This document shows, in pieces, positions 1 to 8,382 of a stretch of DNA of 64,000 nt (position 1 is the first letter of the stretch; each line of letters starts with the position of its first letter). Origin of the DNA: Bacteroidales bacterium (GTDB lineage Bacteria > Bacteroidota > Bacteroidia > Bacteroidales > F082); assembly GCA_023229245.1 (NCBI GenBank), contig JALNZU010000005.1, positions 70,185-134,184 of the forward strand. The letters run 5' to 3'. The notes beneath the pieces are model-generated. The model saw only the letters and a program-made list of their open reading frames with translations. It had not been told where the DNA came from and searched no databases. Position numbers and translations under genes: made by a program.

Positions 1-186
1 GGTACTATTCTGCAAATTTTTGTAAAACCTGGTGATAAGGTCAAACGTGGTGATAAGCTATTGGTGTATGAAGCTATGAAAATGGAAAACAACCTATTGG
101 CCGAGAAAGACGGTATAATAAAGGTAATCAAAGTGAATGTTAGCGATAATATTTTACAAGGTGATTTGTTGATTGAAATGGAATAG
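1..186 (+). CDS. biotin carboxyl carrier protein, C-terminal fragment
   Basis: The window opens inside this gene; only the last 61 codons are present. They form a biotinyl/lipoyl-like domain with the biotinylation motif EAMKMEN, whose acceptor lysine is codon 79-81, followed by the usual second half of the barrel. In this family the biotin carries a carboxyl group between a carboxyltransferase subunit and either a carboxylase or, as the next gene suggests, a membrane decarboxylase. The following gene starts 4 bp after the stop, so the two are surely cotranscribed. It is probably the carrier of a methylmalonyl-CoA or oxaloacetate decarboxylase, or of an acyl-CoA carboxylase; the missing upstream genes would decide. 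Confidence 0.9.
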   Translation, partial: GTILQIFVKPGDKVKRGDKLLVYEAMKMENNLLAEKDGIIKVIKVNVSDNILQGDLLIEME

Positions 187-190
187 GCAT

Positions 191-1549
191 ATGATGAATA
201 CACGTAAAGCATTAACCGTATTTGGCATATTGATATTTCTTGGCCTGGTGCATTTGATGGTTACCTCAAACGCAAGCCTTGCACATAAAATCGGGGATTC
301 GAAGCTGCTTAGGACAGAAGCTTCGGACAAGCCTAATACCGAATTGAATTTTGTGGATTATGCGCTCGAAAAAACTGTAGAAGGGCTACATAAATTTATT
401 GAATTTACAGGATTTTATAATGCCACCCGAGGCCATATCTTAATGATCCTGATAGGCTTGTTCTTTATTTTTCTTGCCATTCGTTACGAATACGAACCAC
501 TTTTATTGGTTCCTATTGGTGCGGGAATAATAATTGGAAACATACCCTTTTTTCAGGAAGGTGGTGTAGATCTGCAGATTGGTATATATCAGGAAGGTAG
601 TGTGTTGAACTATCTGTATTTTGGAGTTACCAAAGGTATTTATCCTCCGTTGGTGTTTCTGGGTATAGGTGCGATGACCGATTTTTCTTCACTGATCTCC
701 AATCCACGACTGATTTTACTTGGTGCTGCCGCTCAGGTTGGTATCTTTGTTACATTGATGGGTGCCTTGTATTTTGGGTTTAATATGCCCGAGGCGGCTT
801 CCATTGGTATTATCGGAGGTGCTGATGGACCAACGGCTATTTTTCTTTCTTCTAAATTAGCAGGTGGTAACCCCGTCAGAGGTATAGAAACAAAAAATCT
901 TATAGGCCCTATCGCTATAGCAGCTTATTCATATATGGCGTTAGTACCAGTCATTCAGCCTCCCGTTATGCGTTTGTTGACAAGCCATAAAGAAAAGCGT
1001 ATCCGCATGAAGCCGCCTCGCTCGGTCAGTAAACTTGAAAAAATTATGTTCCCTATCGCAGGCCTTATATTGACTACTTTTATCTCACCTGGTGCACTGC
1101 CATTGTTGGGAATGCTCTTTTTTGGCAACCTGCTTAAAGAAAGCGGCGTTACAAAACGCCTGGCCGATACAGCACGCAACGCACTGATTGATATAGTTAC
1201 TATCATATTAGGTCTAACAGTTGGAGCATCAACTCAGGCAGATGTGTTTATCACTAAAGAATCTATCCTTATTTTCGTTCTTGGAGCAGTATCGTTTATG
1301 TTAGCTACAGCCGGTGGAATACTCTTTGCCAAGATCATGAATCTCTTCTTGAGCGAAGATAAAAAGATCAATCCATTGATTGGTGCTGCCGGCGTTTCGG
1401 CTGTGCCCGACAGTGCCCGTGTGGCTCATATGGAAGGTCAAAGGTATGATACATCCAATTACCTGCTGATGCATGCCATGGGACCTAATGTGGCAGGTGT
1501 GATAGGATCTGCTGTAGCAGCCGGTATGTTGCTGAGCTTCCTGATGTAA
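191..1549 (+). CDS. Na+-translocating decarboxylase beta subunit (OadB/MmdB/GcdB family)
   Basis: Integral membrane subunit that removes CO2 from carboxybiotin and uses the energy to pump Na+ outward. The protein (452 aa) is highly hydrophobic and shows the family signature GGADGPT near residue 210, whose aspartate is essential in characterised OadB, and the conserved C-terminal stretch NPLIGAAGVSAVPDSARV. The frame is open back to a TTG at 173, but ATG 191 (or 194) avoids overlap with the biotin carrier gene. The first ~75 residues contain an extra hydrophobic segment and a polar linker, so the protein is somewhat longer than the shortest family members. Which decarboxylase it serves cannot be told from this subunit. 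Confidence 0.92.
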   Translation: MMNTRKALTVFGILIFLGLVHLMVTSNASLAHKIGDSKLLRTEASDKPNTELNFVDYALEKTVEGLHKFIEFTGFYNATRGHILMILIGLFFIFLAIRYEYEPLLLVPIGAGIIIGNIPFFQEGGVDLQIGIYQEGSVLNYLYFGVTKGIYPPLVFLGIGAMTDFSSLISNPRLILLGAAAQVGIFVTLMGALYFGFNMPEAASIGIIGGADGPTAIFLSSKLAGGNPVRGIETKNLIGPIAIAAYSYMALVPVIQPPVMRLLTSHKEKRIRMKPPRSVSKLEKIMFPIAGLILTTFISPGALPLLGMLFFGNLLKESGVTKRLADTARNALIDIVTIILGLTVGASTQADVFITKESILIFVLGAVSFMLATAGGILFAKIMNLFLSEDKKINPLIGAAGVSAVPDSARVAHMEGQRYDTSNYLLMHAMGPNVAGVIGSAVAAGMLLSFLM

Positions 1550-1569
1550 ACCTAATTACAACAAAAGAT

Positions 1570-1608
1570 AACCGCTCTATACATTAGTCGTATTTGGGCG
1601 GTTTTTTT
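1570..1608 (+). terminator. Rho-independent terminator after the decarboxylase genes
   Basis: Inverted repeat AACCGC (1570-1575) / GCGGTT (1598-1603) followed by a run of T. It lies 20 bp after the beta-subunit stop and closes that operon. Confidence 0.75.
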
Positions 1609-1796
1609 GATTTTGGGAGTGGTCTGATGCCTATATACAAGATGATTAGTAAGAAACTATGGAGCAAATTCAATAGCTGATAAATCCAAAATCATCCAAA
1701 AAAATGAAATGCAAACACATAGCACAACAGGCGAAGGTTAGGCCAACACTTATAAATTAAATTCGATTCCTGAAAAAATAAACTAAGTTGTGAGTG

Positions 1797-2741
1797 CTAC
1801 TCAAGCTGTTTCTTTGGCAGAAATACTTCAGCCATCATGCATCTTGCACTGCCACCACCTTGTGTTTCTATGGTGCTGATGTCAACTGTTATGATAGGGT
1901 TATACTTTTTAATGGTATCAATCTGTTCCTTTGTCAGTGAATCATACGCTGTTTGCGACATGACCAAATATTTATCATTGCCTTGACCACCTACCTGTAG
2001 CATATTACCGGCAAAATGATGCATCTGCTCTTCGGTGATATCAATAATTTCTTTACCGGTTTCTTGTAATTGGCGGACCACTTTCTGGTGCTCAGCCTGA
2101 TTGTCAAGAGTACTTAGGCATATCACTGCATATTCATCTGCTACACACATCATCACATTAGTATGATAGATAGGCAGGCGTTGGTCTTTCACTGTTTGAT
2201 ATGCGGTAAACAGCACGGGTTTATATCTGAAATCCTTACAAAATTCCTGAAACAACTCAGCATCAGTACGTGCTGAGATAGCCGCATAGGCTATTTTATG
2301 TGTCCTATCCAAAATGATACTACCTGTACCTTCTAAAAAGATATCTTCTTGTTCGGCTTCAGTATAGTCGTATATTTCTTCAGCAGCAAAGCCATGTTCT
2401 GACAGCAGTTCCAATACTTCTGCCTCACGTCTTTCCTCTCTACGGTTTTTGGCAAACATAGGATACAAGGCTACTGATTTATTTTCGTGAAACGATATCC
2501 AGTTGTTAGGAAAAATAGAATCAGGTGTATGCGGTTCCGGGGTGTCTTGCAATACGATCACTTCTATGCCGTGGTCACGAAGCTTGGCTACCATAGCGGT
2601 GAACTCTTTCAATGCGTTTTCCTGAGTAGTCTCGGCCGATTCTGTAGGTTGCATCTGGAAATAGTTGTTAACAGCCGTCTCTGTGTTAAACCTGAAATCA
2701 ACTGGTTCTATCATTAAAATGGAGGAGGTGAATTGCTTCAT
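1797..2741 (-). CDS. ctlX: CtlX-like amidinotransferase/deiminase-fold hydrolase
   Basis: A 314-aa member of the guanidino-group modifying superfamily (arginine deiminase / dimethylargininase fold), closest in pattern to the Bacteroidetes CtlX proteins linked to citrulline use. Visible landmarks are FPNNW at 77-81, FLEGTG at 135-140, a catalytic-type histidine in YHTN (His193) and the nucleophilic cysteine in GGGSARCM (Cys301) near the C-terminus. It is a cytoplasmic soluble enzyme with no signal peptide. It stands alone, with a T-rich spacer behind it. A -7 box fits at 2812-2819. The exact substrate is inferred from the family only. Confidence 0.8.
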   Translation of the reverse strand: MKQFTSSILMIEPVDFRFNTETAVNNYFQMQPTESAETTQENALKEFTAMVAKLRDHGIEVIVLQDTPEPHTPDSIFPNNWISFHENKSVALYPMFAKNRREERREAEVLELLSEHGFAAEEIYDYTEAEQEDIFLEGTGSIILDRTHKIAYAAISARTDAELFQEFCKDFRYKPVLFTAYQTVKDQRLPIYHTNVMMCVADEYAVICLSTLDNQAEHQKVVRQLQETGKEIIDITEEQMHHFAGNMLQVGGQGNDKYLVMSQTAYDSLTKEQIDTIKKYNPIITVDISTIETQGGGSARCMMAEVFLPKKQLE

Positions 2742-3061
2742 CTTGAATTTTTTATTTTATAGTTTTTGTGAGTACCTATGATGCATAGCTGCTTTTGTTC
2801 AAAAGAACAGACAAAATTAGAAAATAAATTGCTATCTCAGAACAGATACGCATAGTATGCAGTGCTTGTTACCCTTTTGGGGGAAGAGATTGGAGGATTA
2901 TGTTTTGTTTCACACTACAGACCAGAACTTGTATTCTTGTGAAGCGTGTTTTGATGTAGGCCCTAACAGGTATTTTTTCATCACTTAGTCGTAAGGTGTC
3001 AGAAAGTTATTTTTGTAGGTCTAAGGATAAATAGATGTGTGTTTTCCTTAGTTCGTAAGGC
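2742..3061. other. intergenic, ctlX promoter region
   Basis: 320 bp between two minus-strand genes. On the minus strand TAATTTTG (2812-2819) matches the Bacteroidetes -7 box TAnnTTTG and would serve ctlX; no -33 TTG is found at the expected spacing. Nothing else recognisable. Confidence 0.4.
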
Positions 3062-3829
3062 TTATATATTTATTTCAGGTTGTAGCTCCCGAATAAAATC
3101 CACCTGAAAAGGCAATTCAGCATAAGCTGTATCCACTATGATCCCATTATATGTAAGCACATCTGCATCAATAGTTCTGGGTGCATTTTTATTATCTGTT
3201 CTGATCCTTTCCATCAGAGTTTCCATTTGTTTGAGCTCAAATCGTAGTTGTGTTAAGCTCAATTTTGTTTGTAATAACACTGCTCTGTTTAAAAAATCCG
3301 GTTGATCGGTAAATTTTAAAGGTTTAGTAGTGATCAGCTTAGTTTGACGGATAACAAACCCTAATTGTTGAAGTTTTAACAGGGCTTGTCTCATGTTATC
3401 TTCGGGGGAAATATTTGATCCCAAGGCAATCAAAGCAGTTTTGTAGCGGTCGGTATCCGATATTTTTACTAAGACATTATCTGTATATCGCAGTGCGCGA
3501 GGCTTTTCCACTTTTACTTCGATCTCCTCAATAGCCGGACTATATTTCTGGATATGTTCGTAAATGGTCTCAGCCATGCGCTCAATCAAATGGTAGCGTT
3601 GATTGTCAACCATACTGATTATATCTTTTGTCAGCGGCTTATAATTCACTGCAAATGCTACTTCATCAGTTATAGCAGCTTTATGTATGTCGTACTTAAA
3701 GGAAAAAGAGATGATGACATCCTGTAACTTTTCTTTTTCCCAGTCGAGGAAGCCGATAAATGCACGCAGTCGTAGGTTTTCAACCTGGATGCAGGCTAAT
3801 TTTGGAGGTGAATGAGTATTCATTGTCAT
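3062..3829 (-). CDS. folBK: FolB-FolK fusion: dihydroneopterin aldolase / HPPK
   Basis: Bifunctional folate enzyme of 255 aa. Residues about 10-120 are dihydroneopterin aldolase (RLRAFIGFLDWE..., VEKPRALRY), which cleaves dihydroneopterin to 6-hydroxymethyl-dihydropterin. Residues about 130-255 are HPPK, with ALIALGSNISPEDN at the start and the metal/ATP site RTIDADVL, which pyrophosphorylates that product. The HPPK half is slightly shorter than free-standing enzymes. Two possible starts (3829, 3823) are separated by one codon. A -7 box TACTTTTG sits at 3837-3844 on the minus strand, so the transcript may have almost no leader. The upstream neighbour is a pteridine-reductase-like SDR. Confidence 0.88.
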   Translation of the reverse strand: MTMNTHSPPKLACIQVENLRLRAFIGFLDWEKEKLQDVIISFSFKYDIHKAAITDEVAFAVNYKPLTKDIISMVDNQRYHLIERMAETIYEHIQKYSPAIEEIEVKVEKPRALRYTDNVLVKISDTDRYKTALIALGSNISPEDNMRQALLKLQQLGFVIRQTKLITTKPLKFTDQPDFLNRAVLLQTKLSLTQLRFELKQMETLMERIRTDNKNAPRTIDADVLTYNGIIVDTAYAELPFQVDFIRELQPEINI

Positions 3830-3951
3830 TTTTTTTCAAAAGTAAAAATAATAGAAAAGCATATGCTAACAACAGATAATTCAGCAGATATGATATCTGT
3901 GTCTCTGATTTCCGGTTAGTTCATCAGAAAATTTTCTTTTCTCTTATATCC

Positions 3952-4665
3952 TTATAAAAGATGATCACCCCCGTCAATATAGATTATTTGGCCAGTAACA
4001 AACTGGGCTTGTAGCAGATACGTGAATGCAAGAATTATTTCATCTAAATTGCCTGTTGTTTTCAGAGGGATTTGCTCGGCCAGTTTTAATAAATAAGATT
4101 CATCCTTACCCTTAGGAGGCAGTACTAACCCGGGTGCAATCGCATTGACTCTAAAGCCGGGTGCAAGCTCTACGGCCGACAGCTTGGTGAACTCTTTTAA
4201 AAGCTTTTTACTCAGCAGATAATCTAAATGCCTGGTGTAATTCTTCTCTATTTTAGTATCTAAAAAGTTGATGATAACACCTTTATCATATACTCTTGCA
4301 TACGCTTTGGTAAGCAGATAGGCACTTTCAAAGTTGATTCGAAGCTCCTTTTGTAACAAGCTGCTGCCCTGATCATTAAAGTCAGATGGACGAAAATCGG
4401 AAGCTGCATTCACCAATACTTCAATGCGTATGCTTTGATTTTTAAACGATTGAAAAATAGCATCAAAATCATTATTTTCAAGAAAATTGATCTGAAGCAA
4501 TAAAACTTTTACATCCATCTTTTCTATCTCAGCCTTGAGCTGAGTTGCTTTTGCATCCGAACTGTTATAATGAATGATTATATGATATTTCTGTCGAGCC
4601 AACTCTATGGCAATGGCTTTGCCAATTCGGTCGGCACTTCCGGTGATCAATGCAAATTTTTTCAT
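3952..4665 (-). CDS. SDR oxidoreductase, pteridine reductase-like
   Basis: Short-chain dehydrogenase of 237 aa. The N-terminus has the NAD(P) motif TGSADRIG; the form with Arg in that position is typical of pteridine reductase / FolM-like SDRs. The active-site Y-x3-K appears as YLLSKK, and the C-terminus ends GGQ-like (TGQIIYIDGGDHLL). The likely role is reduction of dihydropterin or dihydrofolate; the adjacent FolB-FolK gene on the same strand, 122 bp downstream, supports a pterin role. The frame is open to 4677, but the ATG at 4665 starts directly with MKKFALITG and is preferred. Confidence 0.75.
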   Translation of the reverse strand: MKKFALITGSADRIGKAIAIELARQKYHIIIHYNSSDAKATQLKAEIEKMDVKVLLLQINFLENNDFDAIFQSFKNQSIRIEVLVNAASDFRPSDFNDQGSSLLQKELRINFESAYLLTKAYARVYDKGVIINFLDTKIEKNYTRHLDYLLSKKLLKEFTKLSAVELAPGFRVNAIAPGLVLPPKGKDESYLLKLAEQIPLKTTGNLDEIILAFTYLLQAQFVTGQIIYIDGGDHLL

Positions 4666-4969
4666 TAGGTAAAACAATTAATTAATGGATCCTTTTACCA
4701 TTGTATAATATAAGGCGGGTTGATAGCCTGAAGAATATTGTAGCTTATAAGCGATAGTAAGAAAAATATTGAGTATCATATAATTGCTTTTAATGCGTGT
4801 TATAGCCTATTTATCACCAAAATAATCCAGTTTTCGAACATTGTAAAATTCTTTCTAATTTTAAAGGCACATGTTTACTTCTCATTTTTCTTGTTTTTAT
4901 AAGTTAGTATTTCATAAGCAGTAAGAATAAAGTAAAACAACTTCTGCAAAACTTTGAAATACAAATACT

Positions 4970-5899
4970 CTATCTGCTTACAATTAATTTTTGTCTATTT
5001 AACAGTACACCTTTTCTATAATAATTAATAAAATACAATCCGGTAGGTAAACTTCCAATATTAATAATTACGGTTTTATCTTGCCCACGAATGTATTTCC
5101 TCATCATAGTTTGACCTTGAATATTCATGATTACAATTTCTCCAGCTATGCTTTTCTCCAAAAATGATACAATCAAGATCTGATCGGCTGGCGATGGATA
5201 AAACTGCAGAGTATTCTCATTATTATTCATTTCAGGTACAGAAACGACCAGATCACACGGAGCCTCACGGCAGTAATAATATAGGAAAGTATGTTGAGTA
5301 TATTTTTGATGACTTGATTTAACAGGTGTGAACATTGCCTCAAACAATCCATAGTAAGACCCCATACCCTCGTAATAATTATAAGGGTCTATTCCGTTTG
5401 AAAATATCCTTGTTCCAAAATCAAGATGGACGCCAGGAGTTATTGAAGCAAGGACATATTCCATAAAATCAGGTATCAGGCAAAATCTGGCAGTGTCCCC
5501 AACTTGAACGGAAAAATCATAAAGTAGAAAATCCTCATTTACCGGACAATCATAGCTATTGTATAAAAGAAATGCATATACTTTTTTATCAAAATGATCA
5601 TCCCTGAGGAATCCGTAGAGTTCATATTCCCCGTTTGGTATAAATGGGGGTGGGGCATCAGTCGGCACTAATGAACGTCTGTATACTTTCGTGTAATCGA
5701 AATTTTCAATAGTTGTATCGCCTAATATAAGATATTCCCAGAGGTCATCAACAGTTTGGGGCGTATTAATATCATCAAATCTTATTATCCATTGAGCACC
5801 TTCCATTGCCATGGGAATGTATTCCTGACATCTCAACATATTTTGAGATATTATGAAAAGAAGAATTGCCAGCAGAGGTGAAATAGTATTATGTTTCAT
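4970..5899 (-). CDS. secreted protein with T9SS type A sorting domain (cargo of HTH header, copy 1)
   Basis: A 309-aa exported protein of unknown function. It has a signal peptide (residues 1-24, hydrophobic core LLAILLFIIS), a central region rich in Tyr, Asp and Phe with the phrase LLYDFSVQVGD, and a C-terminal T9SS sorting domain from about residue 225 (FYPSPADQI ... LPTGLYFINYY ... QKLIVSR). The central region shares the pattern LR-D...KVY...LLYDF-x-VGD with the secreted protein at 55587-56450, so the two appear to be paralogous. It begins 24 bp after the end of the 622-bp repeat that carries a small HTH gene in the same direction, and it is probably cotranscribed with that gene. Confidence 0.8.
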   Translation of the reverse strand: MKHNTISPLLAILLFIISQNMLRCQEYIPMAMEGAQWIIRFDDINTPQTVDDLWEYLILGDTTIENFDYTKVYRRSLVPTDAPPPFIPNGEYELYGFLRDDHFDKKVYAFLLYNSYDCPVNEDFLLYDFSVQVGDTARFCLIPDFMEYVLASITPGVHLDFGTRIFSNGIDPYNYYEGMGSYYGLFEAMFTPVKSSHQKYTQHTFLYYYCREAPCDLVVSVPEMNNNENTLQFYPSPADQILIVSFLEKSIAGEIVIMNIQGQTMMRKYIRGQDKTVIINIGSLPTGLYFINYYRKGVLLNRQKLIVSR

Positions 5900-5936
5900 A
5901 TTTTAATTCAATGTAAGTTATTTACAAAGCTACAAC

Positions 5937-5965
5937 GAGGAGAGGCCAAATTATGTCCCCTCCTC
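5937..5965 (-). promoter_or_regulatory. conserved hairpin between HTH gene and secreted gene (copy 1)
   Basis: Arms GAGGAGAGG (5937-5945) and CCCCTCCTC (5957-5965) form a 9-bp stem with one G-U pair and an 11-nt loop, 4 bp after the HTH stop. There is no U-run, so it is not a standard terminator. It is identical in copy 2. Confidence 0.6.
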
Positions 5966-5969
5966 ATAT

Positions 5970-6173
5970 TTAACTAAACTTTAACAAAAATTTTTTTGTT
6001 GATTTGCAATATTCGACATTGTATCCTTGCATACGTAAGGTTTTTAGCATTCTTTTGATAGTTCTTTCAGAGCAATCAAATTTTTCACTTGCTTGTTTTA
6101 AAGATAACAGTCGTCCTTTTTCAATCATGTCAGGCAAGTAGCTTAGTTTTTTTGAGTAAGTAAAATAGTCCAT
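5970..6173 (-). CDS. small stand-alone HTH protein (copy 1)
   Basis: A 67-aa basic protein that is almost entirely a helix-turn-helix of the DeoR/HTH_11 kind, with the core LSLKQASEKFDCSERTIKRML at residues 23-43 cut here to its key parts (SLKQA, CSERTIKR). It resembles the DNA-binding end of WYL-type regulators but has no effector domain. It differs from copy 2 at two residues: Pro14 for Leu and Arg21 for Gln. It lies inside the 622-bp repeat and 70 bp upstream of a T9SS protein gene. In this copy the upstream -7-like box reads TACCTTTA, one base off consensus, so it may be weakly expressed. The target is unknown; autoregulation or control of the downstream gene is inferred. Confidence 0.75.
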   Translation of the reverse strand: MDYFTYSKKLSYLPDMIEKGRLLSLKQASEKFDCSERTIKRMLKTLRMQGYNVEYCKSTKKFLLKFS

Positions 6174-6545
6174 GGTTCATTTGTTTTTCAGTGTGTTGGA
6201 AAGAAGTCAGGTTCTGTTGTTTTTTTATGTACTGTTGTGTTTTGGCAAAAACTAAAGGTAATAAATTTAAAATAATATTGACCTTCCAACTAAGGTCGAC
6301 AGATTCAAGTCATTCAGGTAGTTGAAGTGCCATGTATTGTTGGTTAAAGTTCACATTTATCAATTTGTTTTCTGATTTTTTCTTTCACTCATGTCAAAAT
6401 ATTTTGTTGTTTTCACTAAAAAATACTGCAATAAATTTCATAAACTCCTGATTCTCAATTGTTGGAGGGATAATATGAATAAATTTCCTCATGCAAAAGA
6501 ATACCATTCGTGAGGATAAAGGTAAACAATTATCTGATATAATGA

Positions 6546-6861
6546 CTAGCCTGATTGGATAATCGCATAATTTGAATTTAACCTAATATCGAACAATTCC
6601 TCTTAAATTACAGTTAGACTGGGCTTTAGAGGTGTAGCTCTATTTTAATTAAAGGCCTGGTACCCCATATACTAAAATGGGTGTAAACCTAACTTTATTT
6701 TTAATCAAGATATTTTTAATACGTTTTTAGGTTATTACTTGTAAGAGGTTGGATGATCAGGTATAAGTATGCGTTTTAGGGAGTATGGAAGCCGTTTGGG
6801 GTGTTAAAAGATTCGTACTTTTGCACGTTTTAGTAGTGTCGCTGTTGTTGATTTTACTTGT
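6546..6861. other. intergenic, promoter region of the MFS gene
   Basis: About 315 bp, very AT-rich. The only signal is TACTTTTG at 6816-6823, a perfect TAnnTTTG box, with TTTG at 6795-6798 at a shorter than usual spacing of 17 bp. The end of a 23-codon frame that begins in the repeat runs to 6562. Confidence 0.4.
6816..6823 (+). promoter_or_regulatory. -7 box of the MFS transporter gene
   Basis: TACTTTTG matches TAnnTTTG and lies 38 bp before the start codon; a TTTG at 6795-6798 may be the -33 element. Confidence 0.45.
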
Positions 6862-8379
6862 ATGAAGTCTGATTCACACCATATTCCACAGGGTAGGGGC
6901 TGGATATTAGCTGCGTTGATGTTTACCATTATGTTGGCTGCTATGGATACGACTATTGTATCTACAGCTATTCCTCATATTGTTGGTGATCTAGGAGGTT
7001 TCTCACTTTTTAGCTGGGTCTATTCTATTTATCTGCTGGCGCAGACTGTTACTATTCCTTTATATGGCAAATGGGCTGATTTATATGGTCGCAAACCTAT
7101 TTTAATTATTGGCATGATTATATTTCTGGGAGGTTCGGCAGCCTCAGCAGCTTCCTGGAATATGCCTTCATTGATTTTTTTCCGTGGGATGCAGGGGTTG
7201 GGTGCTGGTTCTATATTAGCTACAGTAAATACATTGGCCGGTGATTTGTATTCTATACGTGAGCGTGCGAAAATACAAGGTTGGTTATCAAGTGTATGGG
7301 GAATAGCGGCTATTATGGGGCCTTCGTTAGGTGGTGCCTTGGCAGAATATGCATCCTGGAGATGGATCTTTCTGATCAACCTGCCTATAGGATTGATTGC
7401 GATCTTGCTTATCGGATTGTTTTTGAAGGAACATGTAGTCAAACAACCTCATCATATTGATTATCCGGGCGCCGTTATGATGTTGATAGCAGGTGTTTGC
7501 CTGATTTTTACCTTGATGCAGTTAGGTGATCGTTGGTCGGTGTTTTCGCTATACGGCGCTGGAATGATCATACTTTCAGTAGTATTGATCATACTGACTA
7601 TCCGTGTTGAGCGTCGAAGTCCGGAACCCATCATGCCTCATTGGATATGGAAAAACAGGATATTAGTAGGTTCCAACCTGGCTATGGTTTGTATGGGAGC
7701 TATTATGTTGGGCCCTAATATGTATTTACCTGTATTTTCTCAATCGGTGTTTGGGTTGGGAGCTATTGCAGCAGGTTTTGTGTTGGCCAGTATGAGTATA
7801 GGTTGGCCGGTAGCTTCTTCTCTTTCGGGAAGATTATATCTGCAGATCGGCTTTAGGAATACCGCCCTGATAGGTACTATACTGATCATAATAGCTGCCA
7901 TAGCTTTTGTTTTCTTGCCCTTTCAAACTTCTATCTGGCTGTTAGTAGCAGATCAGATCTTGTTAGGAGCCGGCTTTGGATTATTGTCAACACCCACCTT
8001 AGTTGGTGTACAGTCTATAGTGTCATGGAAACAACGTGGGTTAGTTACTGGAGGTAATATGTTTTCCCGATATTTGGGTCAAAGTATAGGAGCGGCTGTT
8101 TTGGGTGGTGTCTTTAATATGGCCATGAGCAAACAATTAGCCTCGGCGCCTGCTTCGCTTACTCATCAATTACCGCAGGCTGTCAATCAGGTGATTGATG
8201 TATTGCAATCAGGAGTAGCTTTAAAACAAGCTGAAGATTATCTGCAATATGCGTTTTATATTTCAACCCGACAGGTATATAAAGCAATGGCTCTTACCGG
8301 GGTCATAGCTTGTCTGTTTTTGATGAGGCTGCCTCGACGTTTCCCGGTGCTGAGTGAGAAATCAGATACTGCTATCTGA
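6862..8379 (+). CDS. MFS multidrug exporter, DHA2 (EmrB/QacA-like) family
   Basis: Inner-membrane proton-coupled drug exporter of 505 aa, the length expected for a 14-helix DHA2 transporter. Helix 1 carries the family signature around MDTTIVSTAIPHI; the loop between helices 2 and 3 has GKWADLYGRK, the MFS motif A. A WRWIFLINLPIG motif (motif C region) follows near residue 165. The gene is alone on the plus strand and converges with the decarboxylase gene, 3 bp apart. No partner membrane fusion protein or TolC is adjacent. The substrate cannot be inferred. Confidence 0.88.
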   Translation: MKSDSHHIPQGRGWILAALMFTIMLAAMDTTIVSTAIPHIVGDLGGFSLFSWVYSIYLLAQTVTIPLYGKWADLYGRKPILIIGMIIFLGGSAASAASWNMPSLIFFRGMQGLGAGSILATVNTLAGDLYSIRERAKIQGWLSSVWGIAAIMGPSLGGALAEYASWRWIFLINLPIGLIAILLIGLFLKEHVVKQPHHIDYPGAVMMLIAGVCLIFTLMQLGDRWSVFSLYGAGMIILSVVLIILTIRVERRSPEPIMPHWIWKNRILVGSNLAMVCMGAIMLGPNMYLPVFSQSVFGLGAIAAGFVLASMSIGWPVASSLSGRLYLQIGFRNTALIGTILIIIAAIAFVFLPFQTSIWLLVADQILLGAGFGLLSTPTLVGVQSIVSWKQRGLVTGGNMFSRYLGQSIGAAVLGGVFNMAMSKQLASAPASLTHQLPQAVNQVIDVLQSGVALKQAEDYLQYAFYISTRQVYKAMALTGVIACLFLMRLPRRFPVLSEKSDTAI

Positions 8380-8382
8380 TCC

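Larger units (their letters stand above)
5924..6545 (-). repeat. 622-bp inverted repeat, copy 1 (HTH header element)
   Basis: Reading the minus strand, this segment matches 57238-57859 on the plus strand over 622 bp with 19 substitutions and no net length change. It contains about 370 bp of upstream AT-rich DNA, the 67-codon HTH gene and the hairpin that follows it. The end near the secreted gene is sharp, at ACAAAGC (5924). The other end falls inside a small divergent reading frame that starts at 6491. No terminal inverted repeats, target-site duplication or transposase were seen. Confidence 0.93.

Noticed and set aside
173..190. TTG start for the decarboxylase beta subunit
   Set aside because: It would overlap the biotin carrier gene and add a non-typical N-terminus; ATG 191 is better.
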